A DNA stretch of 64,000 nt from assembly GCA_012934845.2 (NCBI GenBank), contig WNNJ02001104.1, positions 310,001-374,000 on the forward strand, written 5' to 3'. Under the pieces are notes generated by a model. It saw only the letters and a list, made by a program, of their open reading frames with translations. It ran no database searches and was not told the DNA's origin. A program made the position numbers and the translations under genes. The stretch comes from Pomphorhynchus laevis (lineage: Eukaryota; Acanthocephala; Palaeacanthocephala; Echinorhynchida; Pomphorhynchidae). Shown here piece by piece: positions 44,368-54,474 of this stretch; position 1 is the stretch's first letter; every line of letters begins with the position of its first letter.

Positions 44368-47275
44368 TCAAGCGGATAAATTGTTAAAATGGGATCGGAT
44401 TTGTCGTTTGAAGCACTGCAGGGAAGTTGATTGGCGTATATGAATGGGCAAATGATTCCACGATAGAGGAGCAGCCACCAGGAAGGAGCGAAGTCCAAAG
44501 GAGGTAGAGTAGTTTGGGACATGTAAAAGAAGGGAATTACAGGAACGCAAGGAACAGTAAACAGGACGAGAATTATCAAGAAAAGGAAGGTTGAGAAATG
44601 AAGGGGTATGAAAAGTTACAAGGCGGAAAGCAACGATAAGAAGACGAATTTGAACACGACAATAAATTGTAGGCAAATCGAGAGAAGCAAGATGGTAGGA
44701 TGTATGATCAAAACGACGAAGACGGAGGAGAATTCGGACAGCTGCGTTGACGATGCGTTGTAGGGGAAGAAGAGTGGATTTAGGTGAGTTGGAAAATAGA
44801 CTAACACAATAATCGAGTCTAGAAAAAAGTAGAGATGATATGAGAGTCATACAAGAAGGGAAATCGATCAATCTACGAACTTGACGGAGGTTGCGGAGTA
44901 TCAAGGTAGATGAGCGTACTTTATCTCTAACGAAAGGTTTAAGTGAAAGTCGGTTGTCAAAATGGAAGCCTAGGAAAACGAGATTATCAACGATAGGAAG
45001 AATTGTAGAATTTAATGATATGGAGGGAGGTTCGAAGCCGAGGCGTCGAGGTAGGATCCACATAATTTTGGATTTATCAGGATTCAGAGAAAGGCGAAGG
45101 GAAGAAAGATGATTGGAAATTGAGACAAGACAGTCGGAAGCAGAAACACTAAGATCGTGAATACGATAAACAGGTGCATGATCATAGATGAGAATGTCAT
45201 CAGCATATTGCATAACATGGAAGTTAAATTTATGAGAAATCGAAGACAAATCACCAAGAAGAAGAGAGAAAAGTATAGGGCCTAATACGGAGCCTTGCGG
45301 AACACCGGACGGAATGGACGAAGGATGAGAGAGAAGAGTTAGAATATACGCGAAATGTACGGTTTGATAGATATGAAGAAAACCATGATACAGTGGGTAA
45401 AGAGAAGCCATAATCATGACGAAGGCGATGGAGAAGAATCGAGTGATCGAAAATGTCAAAAGCAGACGATAGATCAAGAGAAACTATGACACTACATAAT
45501 TTATGATCGCGCGATATGAGTAAGTCGTTATAAACTTTAAGACAGGCAATTTCGGTAGAGTAATTAGAGCGAAAAGCGGCTTGGAAGGGAGGAAATAAGT
45601 TAGAGGAATATAGATATGTATTAACTTGCTTAAGAACGAGACGCTCAAGGAGTTTAGAGAGGGTTGGGAGAAGTGAAATAGGACGGTACGAAGATGGTAG
45701 TGAGGAGTCGAGTGATTGCTTTTTGATGAGAGTACGAACAGTGGCGCATTTCCAGATGGAAGGAAATGTACGGTTACGGATGGACCAGTTGAACAATGTG
45801 GTTAGGAAGGGTAAGATAGAGGAGCAGATATTTTTAAGCAAGTGAGTGGGAATTGGCTAAGAACGAGAGGTTTTATTAGGTAATGACAGCAGAACCGAAG
45901 AAACTTCATCAGACGAAACAGGAAGAAGGTGGAATAGTTCTGGGAGGGAATTATTTAAAGAGAAGAGTGGATACAAGGGGGCTATGGGTAGTAGGGAAAG
46001 TAAATTAGATAGTTTAGTTTGTAGATAAGAAGAAAATTCATCAGGATTTATATTACAAGGGGTAGATGATCGTGAAAGAATCGAGTTCAAGATTTTCCAA
46101 TGAGATTTAGAGTTGGAAGAGGACTCGAGTTGATTTCGTCAAAAGAGAGTACGTTTAGTACGTATAAGAATAAGATGTGAACGGCGTAGAGAAAAGTAGG
46201 AATCACGAAGATTTGGAGGGAGTGAGTCGGGTGAACGTTTAAGAAAGCGTTTATACATACGAAAAGAGTGACGGAGTCGACGCTTAGAAAGACTACAGTT
46301 AGAATCGAACCATGGAGCATGGCGCAAACGCTGAGAACGTCGAAGTCGACTAGGCAGAAGGTTATTGAGGATCGACGTAAATTCAGAATCAAACATAATG
46401 CAGAGATCATCGGGAGAGATATAGTTAAGAAGAAGTGAAAAGAATAAAGATTTGAGTAAGGCTGTGCAGAGAATAGGGATATCGAGAAGTTTCCAGGGTC
46501 GACTTGGTGTGGATAATGGTAAAGGCGGAGAAGGAGGATGGGGACGAGTAAGAGTAAGAGTGACAAGGAAATGATCGGACAAACCAGGATCAGTAATTGA
46601 CAAGGAGGTATAGTCATTGAAGCAGTTAGGAACAGCAATGATGTCGAGAGCACCGCCGAGAATATGAGTTGGGCTTGTTGAAAGTAATTTATAGTTAAAA
46701 TCAGAAAAAAGATTAGTTAAAGTGATAGAGTCAGAGTCAGACGGGCGATCAAGACGAATGTTAAAGTCACCGAGAACAAAAGAAGGAGTATAAGACAATG
46801 AACAGTGAGACATTAGATCTGCAAGGTCGTTAAAGAAGATACGTGATGGGGCAACTGAACCTGGACGGTATACAATCACAAGTTCCAGAGGGAAAGGTGT
46901 TGATAATCTGCATATGAGTAATTCGAACGAAGTGTAACGGATGTTAACGTTGATTTTACGTAAAGACATTGGGTGACGAGCAATGGCAACAATACCGCCA
47001 TGGTTAGACGCAGTAGATGTATGAGATGTAATTTGACGAGCTGATTCAACTAGAGAACAACCAGAGCGACATAGACGACGAATAGCAAGATCGTCGGAGT
47101 CAGAGTGCCAGGATTCGGTAATGCAGAGAATATCGATAGATAATTGATCGAAGATATCGAGAAGCATATCAGCTTTATGAAGAATGGAGCGAGTATTGAA
47201 TAGACTAAGACGAAAAGTATGCTTAGGAGCGAGATCGACTAGCGAAGAAGACAAGGGGGAGAGATGGGACGCCAT
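44368..47275 (-). pseudogene. L2-like ORF2: APE endonuclease and reverse transcriptase
   Basis: The start MASHLSPLSSSL at 47275 overlaps ORF1. Endonuclease landmarks are LFNTRSILHKADML, ITESW, VLGDFNIRLD, and DPGLSDHFLVTL. RT landmarks are YRPISLLPTLSKLLERL, SLDLSSAFDIFDH, GVPQGSVLGPILF, and MQYADDILIY. The C-terminus has FLVAAPLSWNHLP. Lesions: TGA at about 46139-46141, TAG at about 45857-45859, and a frameshift near 45260-45300. The clade is L2/CR1-type. Confidence 0.9.
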
Positions 47276-48591
47276 CGAATTTTTGGCCTTGTGTGAAGAA
47301 CGTGAAAATTTCCGTTGATTTTACGTATAGATAAGGATGACTCGCCGTTTGTTTCACGTCGATGTTTTTCAATGCGAGCTAAATTGAGCTGGGCAATATC
47401 AGAAGGGGAGCGGTCAGGAAAGATACGGCAAGTAGATGAAGTGGTAAGAAGTTTAAAACGTTGGGAGAGTACCGAAGAGGCATGTGAACTATGTCGGAAA
47501 ACGATTTTTAAGAGTGGAGGACTGAGATGATTAGATTTAGTGGATTTGTTTAAACGAATAAAGGATACAGGAGCGATATTATTGAAGAGTGATGGGTTAT
47601 CATCAGGAAGAATGGTTGCTAGGATAGACCTGAAAGCAGATACATCATCATCGAGGCGAGATTGTGGAGAAGCAGATTCGGAAAGCTTTAAGTTTGATAT
47701 GATTATACAGCGATCGCGCGAAGGAAAACGATTTCGTGGAAGTGGTGGACGGACAGAGCTGGTAGGAGTCGAGGTAGATGAGCAGATAGAAGTGGAAATG
47801 ACAGGGGTGCTTGATAAAGAATTAATATTGGTTGGAGCAAGTGTGACAGGAGCGGGGTGTTGAATCGGTTGATCAGAGATGTGACTGGATATGATTTTAA
47901 ATGAAGGATGTAAATTATTTGGAAGTGTTACGTGGGAGGTAGAGTAAGGAGAATTAAAATAGGTTGGGGCATGAGTGACAGGAATGGAGTGTTGAATCAG
48001 TTGATCGGAAATGTTACTGGAAATGATTTTGATGGAAGGGTGTAAATTATTGAGAGGTGATACAGGGGAGGTCGAGTAAGGAGTACGTGAGGAGAATAAA
48101 GAAGTTTGAGATTTATTTAGATTGGGGGAGGAATAGGAAAGAGGAGGTACGAGATGAAAAGCTTTACCGTTAGCATTGTTAGAATGAGAAAGATTAATGG
48201 AAGTTTGGTACGTAGTTGAACGAGGAGTGTGTGAGAGAGTAGGTTCAATAATGGGATTATATGATGCGAAGTCAGGTGTTGATGCGAGGGAAACATCTAA
48301 AACAGCATTGGTCTGAGTGGTCGTGTGTGATACAGGAGTAAATGAGCAGGATAACTGTAGTAGTCGTACTGATGTACAAAAACCGCAAGTGAAATGTTTA
48401 CGTTTATACACCGAGTGGTCGGATATTTTAACACGAACAAGTGTCCATACATCGCAATGTTTGGAATCGCATCCAACTTCAAAGCTGGTATAACCATCAT
48501 TGCATTCCGATGTGGAAGATTCTTGATCAGGAACAGGGATCTGAGATCGCGCTTTTTTAGGCATGACCTTTTGTCGATAGATTGAGCTCAA
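47239..48591 (-). CDS. L2-like ORF1 protein
   Basis: This 450-aa open frame probably starts at the second Met (MPKKARSQ, 48564). Residues 41-72 hold a Cys cluster C-x4-C-x22-C-x2-C (GCDSKHCDVW ... FTCGFC). A long Ser/Thr/Pro-rich region follows, with two repeated blocks (LNNLHPSIKIISS / LPNNLHPSFKIISS). The C-terminal domain begins SRDRCIIISNLKLSE and ends IRWRPISPP, resembling an RNA-binding fold of LINE ORF1 proteins. Its presumed role is to bind the element's RNA. Its end overlaps the ORF2 start by 37 bases in another frame. Confidence 0.85.
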   Translation of the reverse strand: MSSIYRQKVMPKKARSQIPVPDQESSTSECNDGYTSFEVGCDSKHCDVWTLVRVKISDHSVYKRKHFTCGFCTSVRLLQLSCSFTPVSHTTTQTNAVLDVSLASTPDFASYNPIIEPTLSHTPRSTTYQTSINLSHSNNANGKAFHLVPPLSYSSPNLNKSQTSLFSSRTPYSTSPVSPLNNLHPSIKIISSNISDQLIQHSIPVTHAPTYFNSPYSTSHVTLPNNLHPSFKIISSHISDQPIQHPAPVTLAPTNINSLSSTPVISTSICSSTSTPTSSVRPPLPRNRFPSRDRCIIISNLKLSESASPQSRLDDDVSAFRSILATILPDDNPSLFNNIAPVSFIRLNKSTKSNHLSPPLLKIVFRHSSHASSVLSQRFKLLTTSSTCRIFPDRSPSDIAQLNLARIEKHRRETNGESSLSIRKINGNFHVLHTRPKIRWRPISPPCLLR

Positions 48592-48610
48592 TCCGCGAGC
48601 GTAGCGAGCG

Positions 48611-48787
48611 GAACTGACAGGAATAATCTGGAACTGACAGGAATAATCTGGAACTGACAGGAATAATCTGGAACTGACAGGAATAATCTGGAACTGACAG
48701 GAATAATCTGGAACTGACAGGAATAATCTGGAACTGACAGGAATAATCTGGAACTGACAGGAATAATCTGGAACTGACAGGAATAAT
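48611..48787 (-). repeat. 20-bp tandem repeats in L2-like 5' region
   Basis: There are eight perfect copies of GAACTGACAGGAATAATCTG and a partial ninth. They sit just upstream of ORF1, where monomer repeats act as promoters in some LINEs. The related 5' end at 63.8 kb has only one unit. The repetitive minus-strand frame 48808-48557 is a by-product, because 20 bases repeated three times stay open in every frame. Confidence 0.95.
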
Positions 48788-48794
48788 TGTATTT

Positions 48795-50290
48795 ACTTTA
48801 GATCTCAAACTTTTTTAAAGATATAGAAAAAGTTCAATTAAAACCGCTTTATAAAGGAAAGGGTAACCCATATAGCACGAATTCATATCGAGACATATCA
48901 GTTCTTAGTAAAATGTACAAACACTATTCATCTATTATAACTCGTCGGCTCAGGCAAGATGTTGAATATTTTTTACCCATAGAGCAGCACGGATTTCGTG
49001 TAACATTTTTCAACAACGTCTGCAATACGAATACTCAGATAAGTAGTTATGAACGCGAGAGCAAGAAAAACCGTTGTACGCGGTCTTCGTCAAAAAAGCG
49101 TTCGCAGAGAAAGCGTTCGACTGAATAGATATACATCTCCCCCTAAGAAAGATCGTAGGTTTCTGAATTCGCGAGGTGCAACAAATCACGTGCTCAGTGA
49201 AATGTTATCACCGCATGATATTTATATTTTTGATGGAATTCCCTAGTCCGATTGCGTAAGTCAAAGTCGAGGTGTATTACAAGGAGATCCCATTAGTCTA
49301 CTATTGTTTGTTATTTTCATCTCTTATTTGCCACAAGCAATCTTGGTTAAGGGCACTCGCTGTTTCTCTATGCCGATGGCTTAGTTGTATTTTCCACTAA
49401 TTTAAAGAAGATACAAACATGCATGTACGATTTACATAGTACTGTTCCGACAAACTGATTATCCACAAAGGGAGGCGATTATGTCGAAATTATCAGTTAA
49501 TATATTGAAGTGAAGCAATCGAATTTTTCTGTCAGTTTTGTGATTTAAGCATAACGCTAACATCACGCTGGACGTTTAGCGACCATATTAAAAACGTGCT
49601 CAGCAAAGTATTCAGTTGAATTTATTCGGTTCGTCTTCTGGGTACATCCGCTTTTGAAACAGGAAACGTCATTTCGATATTCTATTATCACCCATAATGA
49701 GTTACGGTATCCAATTGTTTTGGAAATACATGACACTTAACAAATTTCGTAAGTTTGACCGTAGTTAATGAGTATTTTTAAATAGGTATTTCGGACTTTT
49801 GATAAATGTTTCCTTGACGATTTTACCTTTCCTAACCAAACAAAGCCCACTATCTAAGTTGTTAATGCAACTGTTCGATTCGTCATATACCACTGCATAG
49901 GAGGAGTACATATCTAGATGGTCAGTGAATCAAAGCTTAATTGATAAAGAGTACCACACACCAGCAATTCTTTATACTTGTGTTTGACTGAACAGAACAA
50001 GTAAACAGAAGAGAGCTGTAATTATGCGAGCTTACATTGATGTGCTACATCACGATTATTACCGAAATATATTGCCTTGCTAAAATCACCACTTCAAATG
50101 AATTTGCCGCCTATGTATTTCTTCGTCTAAGCATATCAATCATTACTAGGAATGTATTCACCTCAGAACATTAATTTTATTGTAGCTGGAAAACTATTAT
50201 TTGAATTTCTGCGTTTTCCAAATATTTCACCTTCCTGCCAGTGGCAAAAGAGATTTTATAATAAACTCTCTCAGATAATTGTTTTTCTTA
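48795..50290 (+). mobile_element. Decayed LINE (third family), 3' part
   Basis: This continues the element interrupted at 44288. RT residues FKDIEKVQLKPLYKGKG and SYRDISVLSKMYKH lie near 48810-48915, EQHGFR near 48985, SRGVLQGDPISLLLF near 49265, and a C-terminal tail runs to about 50290. Several frames are needed. A second insertion, an L2-like fragment, follows at once. Confidence 0.75.
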
Positions 50291-50299
50291 CTCCTATAA

Positions 50300-51080
50300 A
50301 GTCATGCAATACGCCGATGACATCCTCGTCTATGCTCATGCACCAGCCCATCACATACACGAAATCGGCATTTCTGCCTCCAACTGTCTTTCTTATATTT
50401 ACAAACGTCTCTCCCATCTTCATCTTATACTAAACCCCGACAAGTCCAAAATAATATGGAACCTACCCCGTCAATCTATCATATCTCCTCCACCATATCT
50501 TTCGCCTCATCAATCATCACCATTGCCCACAATCTCACTTTCTTAGAATTCCATTTCGATATCACATTTCACTCAAACCCTTCGTACTTGACAAGGTCCG
50601 CTCGTCAAAGTTAATTATCCGTGACATCCGCCGTATCCGCCACCTTATCGACTTCCGTTCTTGTATGCCTCTTCCTTCATCCTTTCTCATCCTTAAAATC
50701 GATTACTGCATCAGCCTTTTCGCCAATCAAATCAGCCTCTGCCTTCTTCTCGTAACTTTTCGTCTCGTCGCTGTCGGCTGCCCATCGTTCATAAACATCA
50801 TTTTCTTAGACGACAATCGCCCCACCTCTATATCACTGCGTTCCCGTCATTCCATTTTAATCAACGTTCCCAATTAATCCCACAAATATAGTACCCGATC
50901 CTTCCTCGTAGACGCCCCACTCGCCTGAAATCCGCTCCCTCTCAACGCCCGCGGCGCTCATTCCTTTATCACATTCAAATACCTCCTCCGTTCCCACCTT
51001 CTCGACACATAACTTAGATTTTTTCGTGGTCGTCATGTAAGAGTGCGCCGACACGCATTTGCCACGTAAAAATAAATCCT
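50300..51080 (+). mobile_element. L2-like LINE fragment, 3' half
   Basis: It begins in the RT catalytic motif (MQYADDILVYAHAPAHHIHE, 50304). It continues through SLNPDKSKIIW-like sequence and the C-terminal tail to the family 3' UTR (ending near 51075). It is 5'-truncated, with several frameshifts and an internal deletion near 50740. Confidence 0.85.
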
Positions 51081-51688
51081 TTTTATTAAAAACAAAGCTG
51101 ATACATAAATTACATTTCCTTAAATCTTACAGAAGTTGTTAAAATAGACCCACACGTAGTTTATGTAGATTTAATGCAATACTCCAATAAAAATGGTCTT
51201 AGAATGAATACAAAAATATAAGAAATTCTTTGTATTTTTTCAGTACAAATAATGATTAAAAGTAATAAATACATTATATAGAATTTTCGAGAATTTGGAA
51301 ACAGCATATTCCGGCTATAAAATGAGTAGAAATACTAGACCTTCAAATGCAACTATTTATCTTACCTAAAAGTCAAAGAGGACTAGGAATCCGAGACCCT
51401 ATGGTCGAGCCGGGATGTAAATTTTCTGACTCCAAATAAATGTGCAATCCTCTCTTGCAACAGCTTGGTATCGATAATCTGAAAATTTTTTAAACTAGCA
51501 TTGCCGTATCTATAAGAAGGAGAAAATAAGTGAATAGCAAACTAAAAATTATAGATATAAAAATTTTGGCAGACTTATCTTCGATAAGTTACCTAACCTG
51601 ACCAGGAACTTTGAATTGGTTGTCGGCTAAACCTTTATCGATGTTAAAACGAAATCTTGAATTAACATATCATCTTACTCCACGTTCC
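51081..51688. other. AT-rich sequence with a possible LINE scrap
   Basis: Near 51345-51420, MQLFILPKSQRGLGIRDP resembles the 'LGGLGI' C-terminal motif of some non-LTR reverse transcriptases. Evidence is thin. Nothing else is recognised. Confidence 0.3.
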
Positions 51689-51905
51689 CAATTACTCCAA
51701 CAACTACGGTCTACGATCCTTCCTCGTCGCTGCCTCACTCGCCTGGAATCAACTCCCACTCGACGTCCGCCGCGCTCCCTCCTTTATCACATTCAAACAC
51801 CTCCTCTGTTCACACATTCTCGACACATGATTTACATTTTCGTTTTGTTGTGGTCATGAAGCGTGCGCTGGCACGCATTTGTCACGTTTGAGAAATCTTT
51901 TTTCT
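51689..51905 (+). mobile_element. L2-like LINE, 3'-terminal fragment
   Basis: It encodes the C-terminal GLRSFLV-type tail (YGLRSFLVAASLAWNQLP) and the 3' UTR with the hairpin at 51861-51876. The rest is absent. Confidence 0.85.
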
Positions 51906-51999
51906 CATGATTCTTTGATATCCCAGATCACGCAACAATTTAACACTAACTTATTAATTTGTTTTTTTGTATTAATAAATTTCTTTCATTAAAAAATTC

Positions 52000-52600
52000 T
52001 TACAAGACTTAGCCATAAGGCTATTTTGCTTGATCACACTTTAGAAAAAAGAAAAGAAAAAAATAAAAATTAAGAAACAAAGAAAAGGAAATCAACAAGC
52101 AATAAAAAAGAACAAATCACTGCAAATATGTCCATAAATTGTTTTTAGTATTCTCGATAATTCACGTCTTTAATAATTTTTTGAACAAACGCTGACTCCC
52201 GGCTGCAAAAATTTCATCAGACAGAGAATTCCAAAGATTAAGTACATTGTGTGACAGTCTCCAGCATTTTGAATAACTACCATGCCTTGTTTTATCGACA
52301 GTTTGCTGTGACCTATCAAAATCGATGAACGTACAGTGATGGAATCACTTGGATAACCATCCAGCCGGTGTATAAACGCATAAATTCCTATCAAATCAAG
52401 AAACAAAAGTCGTGATAAATTCTTAGTACATCTAATCAAGAGGCATAATCCAATTTCGCATTTGAGCATAAGCGAAAACCTCGCCTTAGGACTGACTCTA
52501 TATCCGTCCTTTCTTGTTTGATGACCGAGAAAGTAGCCTAAATTGCATGCTCTAAATATGGACGAACCAACATGTTAAACAAATTTCTGAAGACATTAGT
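52000..52600 (-). mobile_element. CR1-like LINE, 3'-terminal fragment
   Basis: On the minus strand the C-terminal RT tail can be read in two frames (FIHRLDGYPSDSITVRSS, then VLNLWNSLSDEIFAAG). A 3' UTR with the small hairpin AGCCTTATGGCT (near 52000-52015) follows. The same 3' hairpin occurs at 58365-58380 on the plus strand. Confidence 0.75.
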
Positions 52601-53079
52601 GGTCATCTTAAGGAATGAGCTTTTTACACTATATCGTGCACGAGTAGCGCTTTTATTTTGCTATTTCACTATTAAGTTTTGCTTTTAATGATTCCTGCAC
52701 GATAATTCCTAAATCCCTATGATGTTATACTTTGGTGAAAGGAACATCGCCGATGTTCTTTTCACGGGTCTAAGTCTCTAAGTAATCTAATGCCAGTACC
52801 ACTAAGTCTATAAGATTTTCTTAAGAAAACATAAACGTACTCTTTGTCACTGAATACTATTTTTAATAAGCGAGGTTTCGCATTTGTATCATCAGATTTG
52901 CCTATGCGAAAGAGGGAAACTACTTTCAAGGATGTTATAAATTGCGAATCACAATCAGATAATACACAGAAATATAATCAGAAATATATTTTACTACTTT
53001 CTGTTTGATGGTATTTTTATAGTAACCTAGTTTAAAATATTCCTTAAATAAAGTTAGAGATCTAATATACATACAATTT
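52601..53079. other. Spacer between two CR1-like copies
   Basis: Short RT-tail-like residues in several frames extend to about 52920, probably older CR1 remains. A short motif near 53000-53030 (TTTTATAGTAACCTAGTTTA) is repeated, inverted, near 925-960 and 1128-1165. Confidence 0.35.
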
Positions 53080-53302
53080 GAGGCAGGAAGAAATTATTTT
53101 CAAGAAAAAGCAGCCGGCTTACATCAGCTCACTCTCAATAGAAAAAAATATTTAACAAAATATTTACAGTTTAAACACAAAATTCAAATACAGCTTAAAC
53201 ACACAAAATTCAAATACAGCTTAAACACACAAAATTCAAACAAACAACCTAAAAAAAGGATCAAAATCTCGTAAACGAAGACAAGAGAAGACAGGCAAGA
53301 CA

Positions 53303-54474
53303 ATGGAAAAGACGAAAAATCCTCCGAAGTACACAACACAACAAGTTTGTTGTGACTCCTTGGGTTGTGATGTCTGGACAACCGTCTCAATTCAGGATTC
53401 CGAGCAATCGGCTATGTGTGATAAGAAATTTATTTGTGGATATTGCAGCGCTTCGATTTTATTGCGAAATATCTCAAGGATCACACCGAATAATTCCGAT
53501 ATCATATTTGCTGCTGATACGTCCAGAGAATTCAATGATGCTCACTCCGTCGGTTGGAGTTGTGCAGCACTTAAAGATGTAACTCAGACGAATGATCTAT
53601 CGAGTGAAGATTGTCAAACTATGCCAAGTCAGGATATTGTGTCTAATGATACCTATGATGGGGACCTGAGAGATACAAAAAACACCAGCCTATACTCCCA
53701 GATGATATGATATCGAATTTCACAATTAGTAAAATCATGTCTAGTCTGGGTATAGAAACTGAGTCGGAAATATTAATTACCAAAGAAGCTGTCAATTCCG
53801 TTGGCAAGTTACCATCCACATACCCTACCTCACCTTCTATCACGAAGCAATCAGATAACAATGATATAGACTCTCATTGTATCAAAATTCCACACCAGGT
53901 TGCAATCGAGGGTGAACAGTCTAGAAAATTTTTTAGTGAACAGTCTAGAAAAGTTTTCAGTCAGATATTCTCTCAACGACAAACTGATCCACTAAATAGT
54001 CACAGGTCATTCTTATCCAGCAAGTCTAATGAATCTTCCCGGGATCGGTGTTTGATTATTACGAACGTTCTCGAGTCGTCGTCTGATGTGGCTTAAACTC
54101 GAGTGGACCATGATGTTGAACAATTCCAAAAAATATTGAGAGTTATTATTTCTCCAGAAGATCCATATATTTCAGAAGTTCGCCCTATTGCGATATTTAG
54201 GATAGGGCGTCGCAACAATCTTGAAGAACGTTTTCGTTTGATGAAAGTTGTCTTTCGTACATCCTTAGTGGTCCGTGAGTTGTTAAAACGCAGATCTAAA
54301 CTGAGGCAGTCCCCATTTAGATTGTTGACAGATATGTCTTTCGCTGAGCGTTATCTCTGGCGTGTTGCTCGGACCGAGCTAAATGCTCGGATAGAATCTG
54401 GAGAAACTGATCTGCATATTGTAAATTTTCGGGTAGTTCGGCGTCGTCCACGATTGAGATGGCCCCCGCTATGA
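53303..54474 (+). pseudogene. CR1-like ORF1 protein
   Basis: The Cys cluster at residues 17-48 (C-x4-C-x22-C-x2-C: CDSLGCDVW ... FICGYC) has exactly the spacing seen in the L2-like ORF1. The C-terminal domain begins SRDRCLIITNVLES, continues VDHDVEQFQKILRVI, and ends RLRWPPL, also parallel to the L2-like ORF1. There is one frameshift near 53700 and one TAA at about 54094. Confidence 0.82.

Larger units (their letters stand above)
44289..48810 (-). mobile_element. L2-like LINE, nearly full length, lightly damaged
   Basis: The minus-strand element has a 5' region of 20-bp tandem repeats, intact ORF1, and ORF2 with three lesions. Its 3' UTR carries a hairpin (44322-44338, 7 pairs, loop GCT on the minus strand) and ends in an ATT-repeat tail at 44289. 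It is inserted into the RT region of an older plus-strand LINE. At least seven truncated relatives lie in the window. No target duplication is visible, which is common in this clade. Confidence 0.9.

Noticed and set aside
48557-48808. 83-aa minus-strand frame with a perfect 20-residue repeat
   Set aside because: Produced by the 20-bp tandem repeat, which has no stop in any frame; it is upstream of the real ORF1.
53166-53245. A short CRISPR-like array
   Set aside because: Three direct 26-bp repeats without spacers, in a eukaryotic LINE 5' region.
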